Of a DNA stretch of 38,904 nucleotides, positions 23,275 through 31,628 are shown one piece after another. The stretch's first letter is position 1; each line of letters starts with the position of its first letter. Location: positions 1-38,904 of the forward strand of contig CABUIX010000017.1 in NCBI GenBank assembly GCA_902491795.1, in the 5' to 3' direction. The DNA is from an uncultured Bacteroidales bacterium. Lineage in GTDB: Bacteria; Bacteroidota; Bacteroidia; Bacteroidales; UBA932. The notes beneath the pieces are model-generated. The model ran no database searches. It was not told where the DNA came from and worked only from the letters and a program-made list of their open reading frames with translations. The position numbers and the translations under genes are program-made.

Positions 23275-24072
23275 ATGGAAACCGGAAGAATAAAGGTCGT
23301 CAAGATCGGCGGCAATGTCGTTGACAACGAAGAGCTGCTCAAGGCCTTCTGCAGGGATTTCGCCACCATGGAAGGGCCCAAGGTCCTGGTCCACGGCGGA
23401 GGGGCCCTTGCCAGCAGGCTCCAGAGCCGGCTCGGCTCAGAGCCGCAGATGATAGAAGGCAGGCGCGTGACTGACGAAGATACCCTGAAGCTTGTCACCA
23501 TGGTCTATTCCGGCTGGTGCAACAAGCACACGGTCGCCCTGCTCCAGGCTGCTGGCTGCAATGCCATAGGATTGTCGGGATGCGACGCGTCGGTCGTGAC
23601 AGCAGACAAGCGGCCGCCAAGGCTTCTTGGCAACGGAAAGACAATCGTGGACTACGGGTACGTCGGAGACGTCACTCCGGCCTCGGTCAATTCCGGCATG
23701 TTGCTCAAACTCATCGGCTTGGGGCTGGTCCCGGTTCTGTGCGCCATCAATCATGACGGCCGCGGGACCCTGCTTAACACCAACGCTGACACCATGGCTT
23801 CAAGCATTTCTTCAGCATTAAATGCAGAACTTCTTTATTGTTTCGAAAAAAATGGCGTACTTTACGACAAATTTGACGAGACGAGCGTGATACCACTTAT
23901 CGGGCCGGGAAAATTCGAAAGGCTGAAAGCCGAAGGCCGAATAGCCGATGGCATGATTCCCAAGCTCGAGAATTCCTTTGCGGCCCTGAGGTCGGGAACA
24001 GCAGCGGTGGTGATCAAGCACTCGTCGGATTTGCTGCGCGACACCGGAACAAGGCTGACACTGGATGATTAA
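23275..24072 (+). CDS. argB: N-acylglutamate kinase
   Basis: A 265-residue amino-acid-kinase-fold enzyme that phosphorylates the gamma-carboxyl of N-acylglutamate. Visible: KIGGNVVD at the N terminus (phosphate-binding Lys), VHGGGALAS, GLSGCDASVVTADKR, LNTNADTMASSISSAL (nucleotide site) and GRIADGMIPKL. Family length is normal. As with ArgC and ArgD, the acyl group may be succinyl. It starts two bases after argF' and overlaps argE by eight bases. Confidence 0.95.
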   Translation: METGRIKVVKIGGNVVDNEELLKAFCRDFATMEGPKVLVHGGGALASRLQSRLGSEPQMIEGRRVTDEDTLKLVTMVYSGWCNKHTVALLQAAGCNAIGLSGCDASVVTADKRPPRLLGNGKTIVDYGYVGDVTPASVNSGMLLKLIGLGLVPVLCAINHDGRGTLLNTNADTMASSISSALNAELLYCFEKNGVLYDKFDETSVIPLIGPGKFERLKAEGRIADGMIPKLENSFAALRSGTAAVVIKHSSDLLRDTGTRLTLDD

Positions 24073-25153
24073 TGCAGAGGAATATATCGGACTGCTCAGG
24101 CAGATGATACGGATACCTTCGCCGTCCTTCGGGGAAGACAGGGTATGTTCCCTGCTTTCTTCAGCACTTGACGATTTCGGGTTGCCGCACAGGCGCGCAG
24201 GCAACAATCTGATAGTCCCCTGCTCCAGTTTCAGCACCAGACGTAAAACTCTCGCACTTCTGGCCCATATCGACACCGTACCGGCATCGGCGGGCTACAC
24301 GAGAGATCCTTACGACCCCGGAAACGACAGCAGCATTGTCCATGGGCTTGGCTCCAACGACGACGGCGGCAGTGTGGTGACGATGATCGCCGCATTCCGC
24401 CATTTTTTTGAAATGGACCTCCCTGTCAACCTGCTGCTCGTGCTCGGCTGCGAAGAGGAGAAGTCCGGCAACGGCGGGGCGAGCCTCGTCTTTGCTCCTG
24501 ACGGTCCGCTGGTCACGCAGGGCCTGAATCTGCCGCAGTGGGCAATAGTCGGAGAGCCTACGGGTATGAGGGCAGCCACAAGCGAACGCGGGCTGCTTGT
24601 ACTTGACGGCACCGCCCGCGGCAAGAGCGGACATGCCGCGCGCAACGAAGGAGTCAACGCAATTACGATCGCGATCGAGGATATCCTGGCCATGCGTGCT
24701 CACCGCTTTGACAGAATATCCCCTGCAATGGGGGAAGTCAATCTGAATGTGACACAGATACAGGCAGGGACAGCCCACAACGTGATTCCGGACGTCTGCC
24801 GTTTCGTGGTGGACATACGCCCGACCGAACAATACTCGAACCAGGAGATTCTGGAGGAGCTTCAGGGAATCTGCCGCAGCGAACTCAAGGCGCGCAATCT
24901 GAGGAACCGATCATCGGCAACAAGACCGGGCTCTCCCCTGCTGAAGGCTGCGGAGGCGGCAGGAGTGCAGCAGTTCTCCTCACCCACTACCTCAGACTGG
25001 ATGCGGCTGCAGTGCGATGCGATAAAGATGGGCCCCGGTGACTCCTCGCGCTCACACCGCGCAGACGAATACATACTGACTGACGAAATCCGAGCCGGTA
25101 TCGACGGCTACATCAAATTCATAAACGCATTCTATGGCAACTTTGTGGAATAA
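24065..25153 (+). CDS. argE: M20 deacylase, probable N-acylcitrulline deacylase
   Basis: A 362-residue zinc-dependent M20 amidohydrolase. Metal and catalytic motifs: LAHIDTVPAS, GLGSNDDGGSVVTM, GCEEEKSGNGG (general base Glu pair) and VGEPTGM; dimerisation His/Gly in GKSGHAARNEG; and SRSHRADEYI near the end. In the ArgF'-type route carbamoylation precedes deacylation, so the expected substrate is N-succinyl- or N-acetylcitrulline rather than N-acetylornithine; this is from pathway logic. It overlaps argB by eight bases and argH by twenty. Confidence 0.92.
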   Translation: MINAEEYIGLLRQMIRIPSPSFGEDRVCSLLSSALDDFGLPHRRAGNNLIVPCSSFSTRRKTLALLAHIDTVPASAGYTRDPYDPGNDSSIVHGLGSNDDGGSVVTMIAAFRHFFEMDLPVNLLLVLGCEEEKSGNGGASLVFAPDGPLVTQGLNLPQWAIVGEPTGMRAATSERGLLVLDGTARGKSGHAARNEGVNAITIAIEDILAMRAHRFDRISPAMGEVNLNVTQIQAGTAHNVIPDVCRFVVDIRPTEQYSNQEILEELQGICRSELKARNLRNRSSATRPGSPLLKAAEAAGVQQFSSPTTSDWMRLQCDAIKMGPGDSSRSHRADEYILTDEIRAGIDGYIKFINAFYGNFVE

Positions 25154-26450
25154 GGGTACACCGGCCACGGAAAGAGTGGAAGAATTCACGGTCGGGAACG
25201 ACCGCACGCTTGACCTCAGGCTCGCGAAATACGATGTCGAAGGTTCCAGGGCGCACATCCGCATGCTCTGCAGCATCGGACTGCTCGGGAAGGATGAGTT
25301 CGGGAAGTTGACCGCCGCGCTCGACCGGATATCCGAAAGCATCGCAAAGGGAGAGTTCCGCCTTGAGGACGACGTGGAGGACATCCACTCCCAGATCGAA
25401 CTGATGCTGACCCGCGAGCTTGGAGAAATCGGGAAAAAGATACATTCCGGACGCTCGCGCAACGACCAGGTGCTCGTGGACATAAAGCTCTTTCTGCGGG
25501 ACGAGCTGCGTTCCGTACGTGAAGAAGTTCTGCAGCTTTTCAATACCCTCCAGGCTCTCAGCGAAAAATACAGGGAAGTCCTCCTGCCGGGATACACTCA
25601 CAACCAGCTTGCAATGCCCTCATCCTTCGGCCTGTGGTTCGGAGCTTATGCCGAAGCCCTGGCCGACGACATGTTCCTGCTCGGAGGTGCATACAATGTC
25701 ATCAACCGCAATCCTCTCGGCTCAGCGGCCGGATACGGCAACTCCTTCCCGCTCGACAGACAGATGACAACGGAGCTGCTGGGGTTCGACACCCCCGTAT
25801 ACAACAGCATCGCAGCCCAGCTCGAAAGGGGCAAGGCCGAAAGGTGCGTCGCCTCGGCAATCGGTTCGGTCGCACTCACGCTCAACAAGCTTGCGTCCGA
25901 CTGCTGCATGTACATGTGCCCCAATTTCGGGTTCATACATTTCCCGGACGAGCTCACTACCGGGTCCAGCATCATGCCTCACAAGAAGAATCCTGACGTC
26001 TGGGAGATAATGCGCGGAAAATGCAACATGGTTCTTGCCTGCGAGAACGAAATATCGATGCTCTGCAGCAACATGCCCCACGGGTACCACCGCGACCTGC
26101 AGCTGCTGAAGGACATACTCTTCCCGAAGCTTGAGCTGCTCCATTCCTGCCTCAAGATGGCGGACTATATGCTCGGCTTCATTGAAGTGAACAGAAAAAT
26201 ACTCGACAATCCTCTGTACAAGTACCTCTTCACCGTGGAGGAAGTCAACCGCCGCACTCTGGCAGGCACACCTTTCCGCGAGGCATACAGACAGGTGGGC
26301 ACGGAAGTCAACGAGGGCCGTTTCGAATGCTCGCCCGGAAACATCGCCGAGCTCGGCGCATCGGGCCTTGGGCATACCCACATAGGCAGCATCGGCAACC
26401 TTTGCAACGACAAGATAGCAGAAGTAATGAAAAAAGCTTCCAACTGGTAA
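25134..26450 (+). CDS. argH: Argininosuccinate lyase
   Basis: A 438-residue homotetrameric lyase of the fumarase/aspartase superfamily, splitting argininosuccinate into arginine and fumarate. Seen: DVEDIHSQIE, HSGRSRNDQV, GYTHNQLAMPSSFG and the signature loop GSSIMPHKKNPDVWE. Slightly shorter than the E. coli enzyme at the C terminus. The 20-base overlap with argE is the longest in the operon. The ATG lies within argE and is followed directly by the conserved LWNKG start of ArgH proteins. Confidence 0.95.
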   Translation: MATLWNKGTPATERVEEFTVGNDRTLDLRLAKYDVEGSRAHIRMLCSIGLLGKDEFGKLTAALDRISESIAKGEFRLEDDVEDIHSQIELMLTRELGEIGKKIHSGRSRNDQVLVDIKLFLRDELRSVREEVLQLFNTLQALSEKYREVLLPGYTHNQLAMPSSFGLWFGAYAEALADDMFLLGGAYNVINRNPLGSAAGYGNSFPLDRQMTTELLGFDTPVYNSIAAQLERGKAERCVASAIGSVALTLNKLASDCCMYMCPNFGFIHFPDELTTGSSIMPHKKNPDVWEIMRGKCNMVLACENEISMLCSNMPHGYHRDLQLLKDILFPKLELLHSCLKMADYMLGFIEVNRKILDNPLYKYLFTVEEVNRRTLAGTPFREAYRQVGTEVNEGRFECSPGNIAELGASGLGHTHIGSIGNLCNDKIAEVMKKASNW

Positions 26451-26453
26451 TAT

Positions 26454-27536
26454 ATGGCACAAAATCGTAAGAAAGCATCTCTTGTTCTTCAGAACGGACA
26501 CATCCTCCACGGATGGAGTTTCGGCTACGACGGGCCTGCAGGCGGCGAGGTAGTATTCTCTACCGCCATGGTAGGCTATCCGGAAAGTCTTACGGATCCG
26601 TCCTACTCCGGACAGATTCTCTGCGTTAGTTACCCTCTTATAGGCAACTACGGAATTCCCTCAAGGGAAAAGGACCGGGACGGACTGAGCATGAACTTCG
26701 AATCGGAGAAGATTCATGTCAGGGGTCTGATCATTTCCGACTACAGCGAGAAATACAGCCACTGGGACGCAAAGATGAGTCTCGGTGAGTGGCTCAAGGA
26801 GGAAAAGATCCCCGGCATCTGCGGCATCGACACCCGCGAACTCACGAAAATCATCCGGGAAGAGGGCGCAATGCTCGGGAAAATAGTCCCGGAAGACGTG
26901 GCGGCAGAAGACATTCCGTTCTATGACCCCAACAAGGAGAACCAGGTGGCAATCGTGAGCTGCCGCGATGTCATCAAGTACGGCAGCGGAAACAAGAGGG
27001 TCGTGCTGGTCGACTGCGGCGTCAAGCACCAGATCCTGCGCTGCCTGATAACCAGGGGCGTAGAAGTAATCCGGGTGCCCTGGGACTACGATTTCAACAG
27101 CATGGACTGGGACGGGCTGTTCATCTCCAACGGCCCCGGCAATCCTTCCCTTTGCGGAAAGGCCATCGACAACATTTCAAAGGCTCTCCAGGGTGACAAG
27201 CCCGTATTCGGAATATGCATGGGCAACCAGCTGATGTCAATTGCCGCCGGAGCCGGGATATTCAAGCTCAAATACGGTCACCGCAGCCACAACCAGCCGG
27301 TAAGGATGTGCGGTTCCAACAAATGCTTCATCACTTCGCAGAATCACGGCTATGCCGTGGATTCAAGCACACTCGGGCCGGAATGGGAACCATACTTCAT
27401 CAACATGAACGACGGCACCAACGAGGGCATAAGGCACCGCAGCAAGCCTTTCTTCTCTGCACAGTTCCATCCGGAAGCCTCCAGCGGCCCGGTCGACACC
27501 GAATTCCTTTTCGACGAATTCATATCCAGATTGTAA
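26454..27536 (+). CDS. carA: Carbamoyl-phosphate synthase small subunit
   Basis: A 360-residue glutaminase subunit feeding ammonia to CarB. The N-terminal CPSase small-chain domain contains GYPESLTDPSYSGQIL. The class-I glutamine amidotransferase domain has the nucleophile Cys255 in FGICMGNQLM and the His339/Glu341 pair in FHPEAS. It begins three bases after argH and ends four before carB. Placement in the operon supplies carbamoyl phosphate to ArgF'. No pyrimidine genes are adjacent, though the product may serve that pathway as well. Confidence 0.95.
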   Translation: MAQNRKKASLVLQNGHILHGWSFGYDGPAGGEVVFSTAMVGYPESLTDPSYSGQILCVSYPLIGNYGIPSREKDRDGLSMNFESEKIHVRGLIISDYSEKYSHWDAKMSLGEWLKEEKIPGICGIDTRELTKIIREEGAMLGKIVPEDVAAEDIPFYDPNKENQVAIVSCRDVIKYGSGNKRVVLVDCGVKHQILRCLITRGVEVIRVPWDYDFNSMDWDGLFISNGPGNPSLCGKAIDNISKALQGDKPVFGICMGNQLMSIAAGAGIFKLKYGHRSHNQPVRMCGSNKCFITSQNHGYAVDSSTLGPEWEPYFINMNDGTNEGIRHRSKPFFSAQFHPEASSGPVDTEFLFDEFISRL

Positions 27537-27540
27537 AGTT

Positions 27541-30500
27541 ATGACAGACACAAGCATAAAGAAAGTCCTGGTTTTGGGTTCAGGGGCACTCAAGATCGGT
27601 GAAGCCGGAGAATTCGACTACAGCGGCTCCCAGGCCCTCAAGGCCCTCAGGGAGGAAGGCATCTCCACGGTTCTGATCAACCCCAACATCGCGACCGTGC
27701 AGACATCCGAAGGGGTCGCCGACAAGATCTACTTCCTTCCCGTGACCCCCTATTTTGTCGAGAAGGTCATCGCCAAGGAAAAGCCGCAGGGAATCCTGCT
27801 TTCGTTCGGCGGACAGACCGCACTCAACTGCGGAGTCAAGCTATACCGCTCAGGTGTGCTCGACAAATACAATGTCAAGGTTCTCGGAACCCCGGTGCAG
27901 GCAATCATCGACACTGAAGACAGGGAACTTTTCGTAAAGAAACTGGACGAAATCGGAGTCAAGACCATCAAGTCTCATGCGGCCTCCAACATCGAGGAGG
28001 CACGCGCGGCCGCTGCCAGCGTCGGATATCCCGTAATCATCCGTGCGGCCTATGCTCTCGGTGGCCTGGGATCCGGCTTCTGCGAGAACGAAGAGGAACT
28101 CGAGGCCGTGGCCGGAAAGGCCTTCTCCTTCTCGCCCCAGGTTCTGGTCGAGAAATCCCTGCGCGGATGGAAAGAAATAGAATATGAGGTGGTGCGCGAC
28201 AGCTACGACAACTGCATCACCGTCTGCAACATGGAGAATTTCGACCCTCTCGGAATCCACACCGGCGAAAGTATTGTTGTCGCACCTTCCCAGACCCTCT
28301 CGAACAAGGAATTCCACTTCCTGCGCAAGATCGCAATTGACATAGTGAGGCACGTCGGGATCATCGGAGAGTGCAATGTGCAGTACGCATTCAGTCCCGA
28401 CGGCGAGGACTACAGGGTAATTGAGGTCAACGCCAGACTGAGCCGCTCTTCGGCACTTGCCTCAAAGGCTACAGGCTATCCCCTGGCATTCATTGCCGCC
28501 AAACTCGGCCTCGGATACGGACTGTTCGAACTCAAGAACTCCGTCACCAAGACCACTCCTGCATTCTTTGAGCCGGCTCTCGACTATGTCGTGTGCAAGA
28601 TTCCCCGCTGGGATCTCGCCAAGTTCAAGGGAGTCTCCAGGGAGATCGGCTCCAGCATGAAGAGCGTCGGAGAGGTGATGGCCATAGGCCGCAACTTCGA
28701 GGAAGCCATACAGAAAGGCCTCAGGATGATAGGACAGGGAGCACACGGCTTCGTGTGCAGCAAGCCATACAAGGTGGAAGACCTGGACGAAGCCCTGAAG
28801 AATCCTACTGATACCAGAATCTTCGCGATTGCCGCCGCCCTCCAGACCGGCTACAGTGTCGACAGGATTCACGAGCTCACACATATCGACAAGTGGTTCC
28901 TCGACAAGCTGGAGAACATCGAGAACACCTACCGTGAGCTCGAGAAATGCAGCGGGCTTGAAGCCGTAGGTCCTGATCTGTTCCGCCGTGCCAAGAGCCA
29001 GGGATTCTCCGACATACAGATAGGAAGAGTCTTCGGGGTTCACGAAAACGAGACCAGGGCATTGCGCAAGTCCTACGGACTGCGGCCTCACGTCAAGCAG
29101 ATCGACACCCTCGCGGCCGAATTCCCCTCAAGCACCAACTACCTCTATCTTACCTACAACGGCGAGACGGACGATGTCAGCTTCAATGAAGGCCACCGCA
29201 CTGTGATAGTGCTCGGTTCCGGAGCATACCGCATCGGAAGCAGCGTCGAGTTCGACTGGTGCGGAGTCAACGCTCTACAGACCCTGCACCGCCGCGGCTA
29301 CAAGTCCATTATGATCAACTACAACCCGGAGACCGTCTCCACGGACTATGACTCATGCGACAGGCTCTACTTCGACGAGCTGAGCTACGAGACCGTCATG
29401 GACATCTGCGAACTCGAGAAGCCTTACGGCGTGATAGTCAGTGTGGGCGGACAGATTCCGAACAACCTGGCCCTGCCGCTGCGCAACAGCGGAATACGTC
29501 TGCTCGGAACATCGGCCGACGACATCGACAGGGCCGAGGACCGCAACAAGTTCTCCCAGATCGTGGACAAACTCGGAATCGACCAGCCGAGATGGAGAGA
29601 ACTCACCACCATGGACGACATCGACAAGTTTGTCGACGAGGTCGGCTTCCCCGTGCTCGTGCGTCCTTCATATGTGCTGTCCGGTGCAGCCATGAACGTC
29701 TGCTACAGCAAGGAGGACATGAAGGTCTTCCTGGCCATGGCGGTGGAAGTGTCGGAAGAGCATCCCGTGGTGATCAGTTCGTTCATGCAGAGATGCAAGG
29801 AGCTTGAATGCGACGCGGTTGCCGACAACGGCAAGGTCATTGCCTCCGCAATTTCCGAGCACATCGAATTCGCCGGTGTACACTCGGGCGACGCCACCAT
29901 ACAGTTCCCTCCGCAGAAAATCTACGGAATCACCGCTGCCAAGATACGCAAGACCACGGCCGCAATAGCCGCCGAACTGCACATAACAGGGCCGTTCAAC
30001 ATACAGTTCCTGGCGACCGACAACTACATCAAGGTCATAGAGTGCAACCTGCGCGCCTCAAGGAGTTTCCCCTTCGTGTCAAAGGTTCTGAAAGTCAATT
30101 TCATCGACCTCGCCACCCGCTGCATGCTGGGCGAACATCCGGAGCCGATGAAAGTCGATCCGTTCGACCTCGAATATGTCGGCATCAAGTGCTCACAGTT
30201 CTCCTTCTCCCGCCTGAGCCAGGCGGACCCTGTACTGGGCGTGGACATGGCTTCCACAGGAGAGGTGGGCTGCATAGGCGACAACCTCGACGAGGCACTG
30301 CTCAAGGCGATGCTCTCTGTCGGCCACAGGATTCCAGAACATGCCGTGCTCATATCTTCGGGCAACCCCATACAGAAGGCCGACCTGCTGCTGGCCTGCC
30401 AGAAGCTGCACGAAAAGGGCATAAAGATATACGCCACCGCAGGTACCTGCAAATATCTCAACGAGAACGGCGTACCCGCCCACAGGGCTTTGTGGCCGCA

Positions 30501-30756
30501 TGAGGAAGCGGACGGAGTTGAGCCCAACGAGCCTTCGGCACTCGAACTGATCCGTACACACCAGGTTGACCTCGTGGTGAACATTCCAAAGAACTACACC
30601 CGAAAGGAACTCAGCAACGGATACAAGATGAGACGTGCCGCGATTGACTTCAACGTGCCTCTTATCACCAACAGCCGCCTTGCGACCGCATATATCAGGG
30701 CGTTCTGCGCCAAGTCGCTTGATTCAATCAGCATAAAGAGCTGGGACGAATATTGA
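27541..30756 (+). CDS. carB: Carbamoyl-phosphate synthase large subunit
   Basis: A 1071-residue subunit making carbamoyl phosphate from bicarbonate, ammonia and two ATP. It has two homologous ATP-grasp halves. The first begins LVLGSGALKIGEAGEFDYSG, the second VLGSGAYRIGSSVEFDW near residue 557. The MGS-like allosteric domain occupies the last 130 residues (from about HAVLISSG). Length matches the E. coli enzyme (1073). It is the last gene of the operon and is followed by a strong hairpin. Confidence 0.97.
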   Translation: MTDTSIKKVLVLGSGALKIGEAGEFDYSGSQALKALREEGISTVLINPNIATVQTSEGVADKIYFLPVTPYFVEKVIAKEKPQGILLSFGGQTALNCGVKLYRSGVLDKYNVKVLGTPVQAIIDTEDRELFVKKLDEIGVKTIKSHAASNIEEARAAAASVGYPVIIRAAYALGGLGSGFCENEEELEAVAGKAFSFSPQVLVEKSLRGWKEIEYEVVRDSYDNCITVCNMENFDPLGIHTGESIVVAPSQTLSNKEFHFLRKIAIDIVRHVGIIGECNVQYAFSPDGEDYRVIEVNARLSRSSALASKATGYPLAFIAAKLGLGYGLFELKNSVTKTTPAFFEPALDYVVCKIPRWDLAKFKGVSREIGSSMKSVGEVMAIGRNFEEAIQKGLRMIGQGAHGFVCSKPYKVEDLDEALKNPTDTRIFAIAAALQTGYSVDRIHELTHIDKWFLDKLENIENTYRELEKCSGLEAVGPDLFRRAKSQGFSDIQIGRVFGVHENETRALRKSYGLRPHVKQIDTLAAEFPSSTNYLYLTYNGETDDVSFNEGHRTVIVLGSGAYRIGSSVEFDWCGVNALQTLHRRGYKSIMINYNPETVSTDYDSCDRLYFDELSYETVMDICELEKPYGVIVSVGGQIPNNLALPLRNSGIRLLGTSADDIDRAEDRNKFSQIVDKLGIDQPRWRELTTMDDIDKFVDEVGFPVLVRPSYVLSGAAMNVCYSKEDMKVFLAMAVEVSEEHPVVISSFMQRCKELECDAVADNGKVIASAISEHIEFAGVHSGDATIQFPPQKIYGITAAKIRKTTAAIAAELHITGPFNIQFLATDNYIKVIECNLRASRSFPFVSKVLKVNFIDLATRCMLGEHPEPMKVDPFDLEYVGIKCSQFSFSRLSQADPVLGVDMASTGEVGCIGDNLDEALLKAMLSVGHRIPEHAVLISSGNPIQKADLLLACQKLHEKGIKIYATAGTCKYLNENGVPAHRALWPHEEADGVEPNEPSALELIRTHQVDLVVNIPKNYTRKELSNGYKMRRAAIDFNVPLITNSRLATAYIRAFCAKSLDSISIKSWDEY

Positions 30757-30781
30757 TCCGCAGCGCAGCTTGCATCGACAG

Positions 30782-30840
30782 CCGGAGGGCACGTCCGCAA
30801 TAAAGGCGAGAAAAGCCTCTCTTGTGGACGTGCCCTCCGG
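30782..30840 (+). terminator. Long hairpin ending the arginine operon
   Basis: A perfect 15-bp stem (CCGGAGGGCACGTCC at 30782-30796 with GGACGTGCCCTCCGG at 30826-30840) encloses a smaller AGGC/GCCT hairpin (30804-30807 with 30815-30818). It begins 26 bases after the carB stop. Only TTTC follows, so it may work with Rho or as a 3'-stabilising structure as well as, or instead of, a classic terminator. Confidence 0.65.
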
Positions 30841-30868
30841 TTTCAAGCTGCATTACGCATTTCTGTTT

Positions 30869-30897
30869 CCGCGTGGCCGGTCCCGGTCCGGACGCGG
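30869..30897 (-). terminator. Possible terminator of the iron-sulfur flavoprotein gene
   Basis: A CCGCGT/ACGCGG outer stem with CCGG boxes inside abuts the stop codon of the convergent flavoprotein gene. The U-tract is missing, so the call is weak. Confidence 0.35.
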
Positions 30898-31512
30898 TCA
30901 GCGGATAAAGTTGGTGCGCATGGGCGGCTCAGGATTCGCAGCCTCTTTCTTTCCGTCCTTCAGGCTGTGGATCATCCAGTGCATGTTGCGCGCCAGTGTG
31001 CGCATGGTCTGCAGTCCCTCAAGATCCTGCAGGGCATCCCCCGGGACGCGTCCGTGAACGCTGTTCCAGTATTGCGATGGCACGACAGGCATATTGTTGA
31101 TCGTAAAATACTTGTTGAGTCTTTCGAACGTGGCGCTCGCTCCTCCCCTGCGGCACACGGCAACCGCTGCCGCCGGCTTGTATGCCAGCTTGGAACCGCC
31201 GGAATAGAACATCCTGTCGAGAAGTGCGCAGAGTGTGCCGTTTGGACCGGCATAATAGACCGGCGAACCGACAACAATGCCGTCAGACTCAGCCGCCTTT
31301 GCAAGAATTTCGGGCATGACGTCATCGCTGAAGGCGCACTTGCCGGTTTTCGAACATGCACCGCAGGCGACGCATCCCCGGACCGGCCTGTTGCCGATCC
31401 ACGCAATTTCCGCCTCGTCACCGAGCTCTCGCAAAGTCTTGGCGACCTCGTTCAGGGCGATATAGGTGTTGCCCTCCTTGTGAGGGCTTCCGTTTATCAA
31501 CAAAACTTTCAT
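30898..31512 (-). CDS. Iron-sulfur flavoprotein-like NAD(P)H/FMN reductase
   Basis: A 204-residue flavodoxin-fold protein. The N terminus has the FMN loop LINGSPHKEGNTY. A compact cysteine motif, CVACGACSKTGKC (CX2CX2CX5C, about residues 47-59), matches that of archaeal iron-sulfur flavoproteins, which bind a 4Fe-4S cluster. GSPVYYAGPNGTLCALLDR completes the flavin site. Related Bacteroidales proteins are often annotated as flavodoxin family or NADPH-dependent FMN reductase, and the electron partner is unknown. The start at 31512 precedes the fold directly; the open frame to 31587 would run through the terminator of the preceding gene. Confidence 0.87.
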   Translation of the reverse strand: MKVLLINGSPHKEGNTYIALNEVAKTLRELGDEAEIAWIGNRPVRGCVACGACSKTGKCAFSDDVMPEILAKAAESDGIVVGSPVYYAGPNGTLCALLDRMFYSGGSKLAYKPAAAVAVCRRGGASATFERLNKYFTINNMPVVPSQYWNSVHGRVPGDALQDLEGLQTMRTLARNMHWMIHSLKDGKKEAANPEPPMRTNFIR

Positions 31513-31576
31513 GTTTGCAATAATAAAAGAATTCAATTCACCAGTTTCAGCGCTGGTTGATATAAGTCCAAAAACA

Positions 31577-31604
31577 ACGACAGGCACGGGAATATGCCTG
31601 TCGT
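31577..31604 (-). terminator. Terminator of the HPRT-Adk gene
   Basis: A 10-bp perfect stem (ACGACAGGCA at 31577-31586, TGCCTGTCGT at 31595-31604) is followed on the minus strand by TGTTTT. It lies 25 bases after the stop codon. Confidence 0.75.
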
Positions 31605-31628
31605 GAAAAAGCGGTTGTATCAGGTCAG

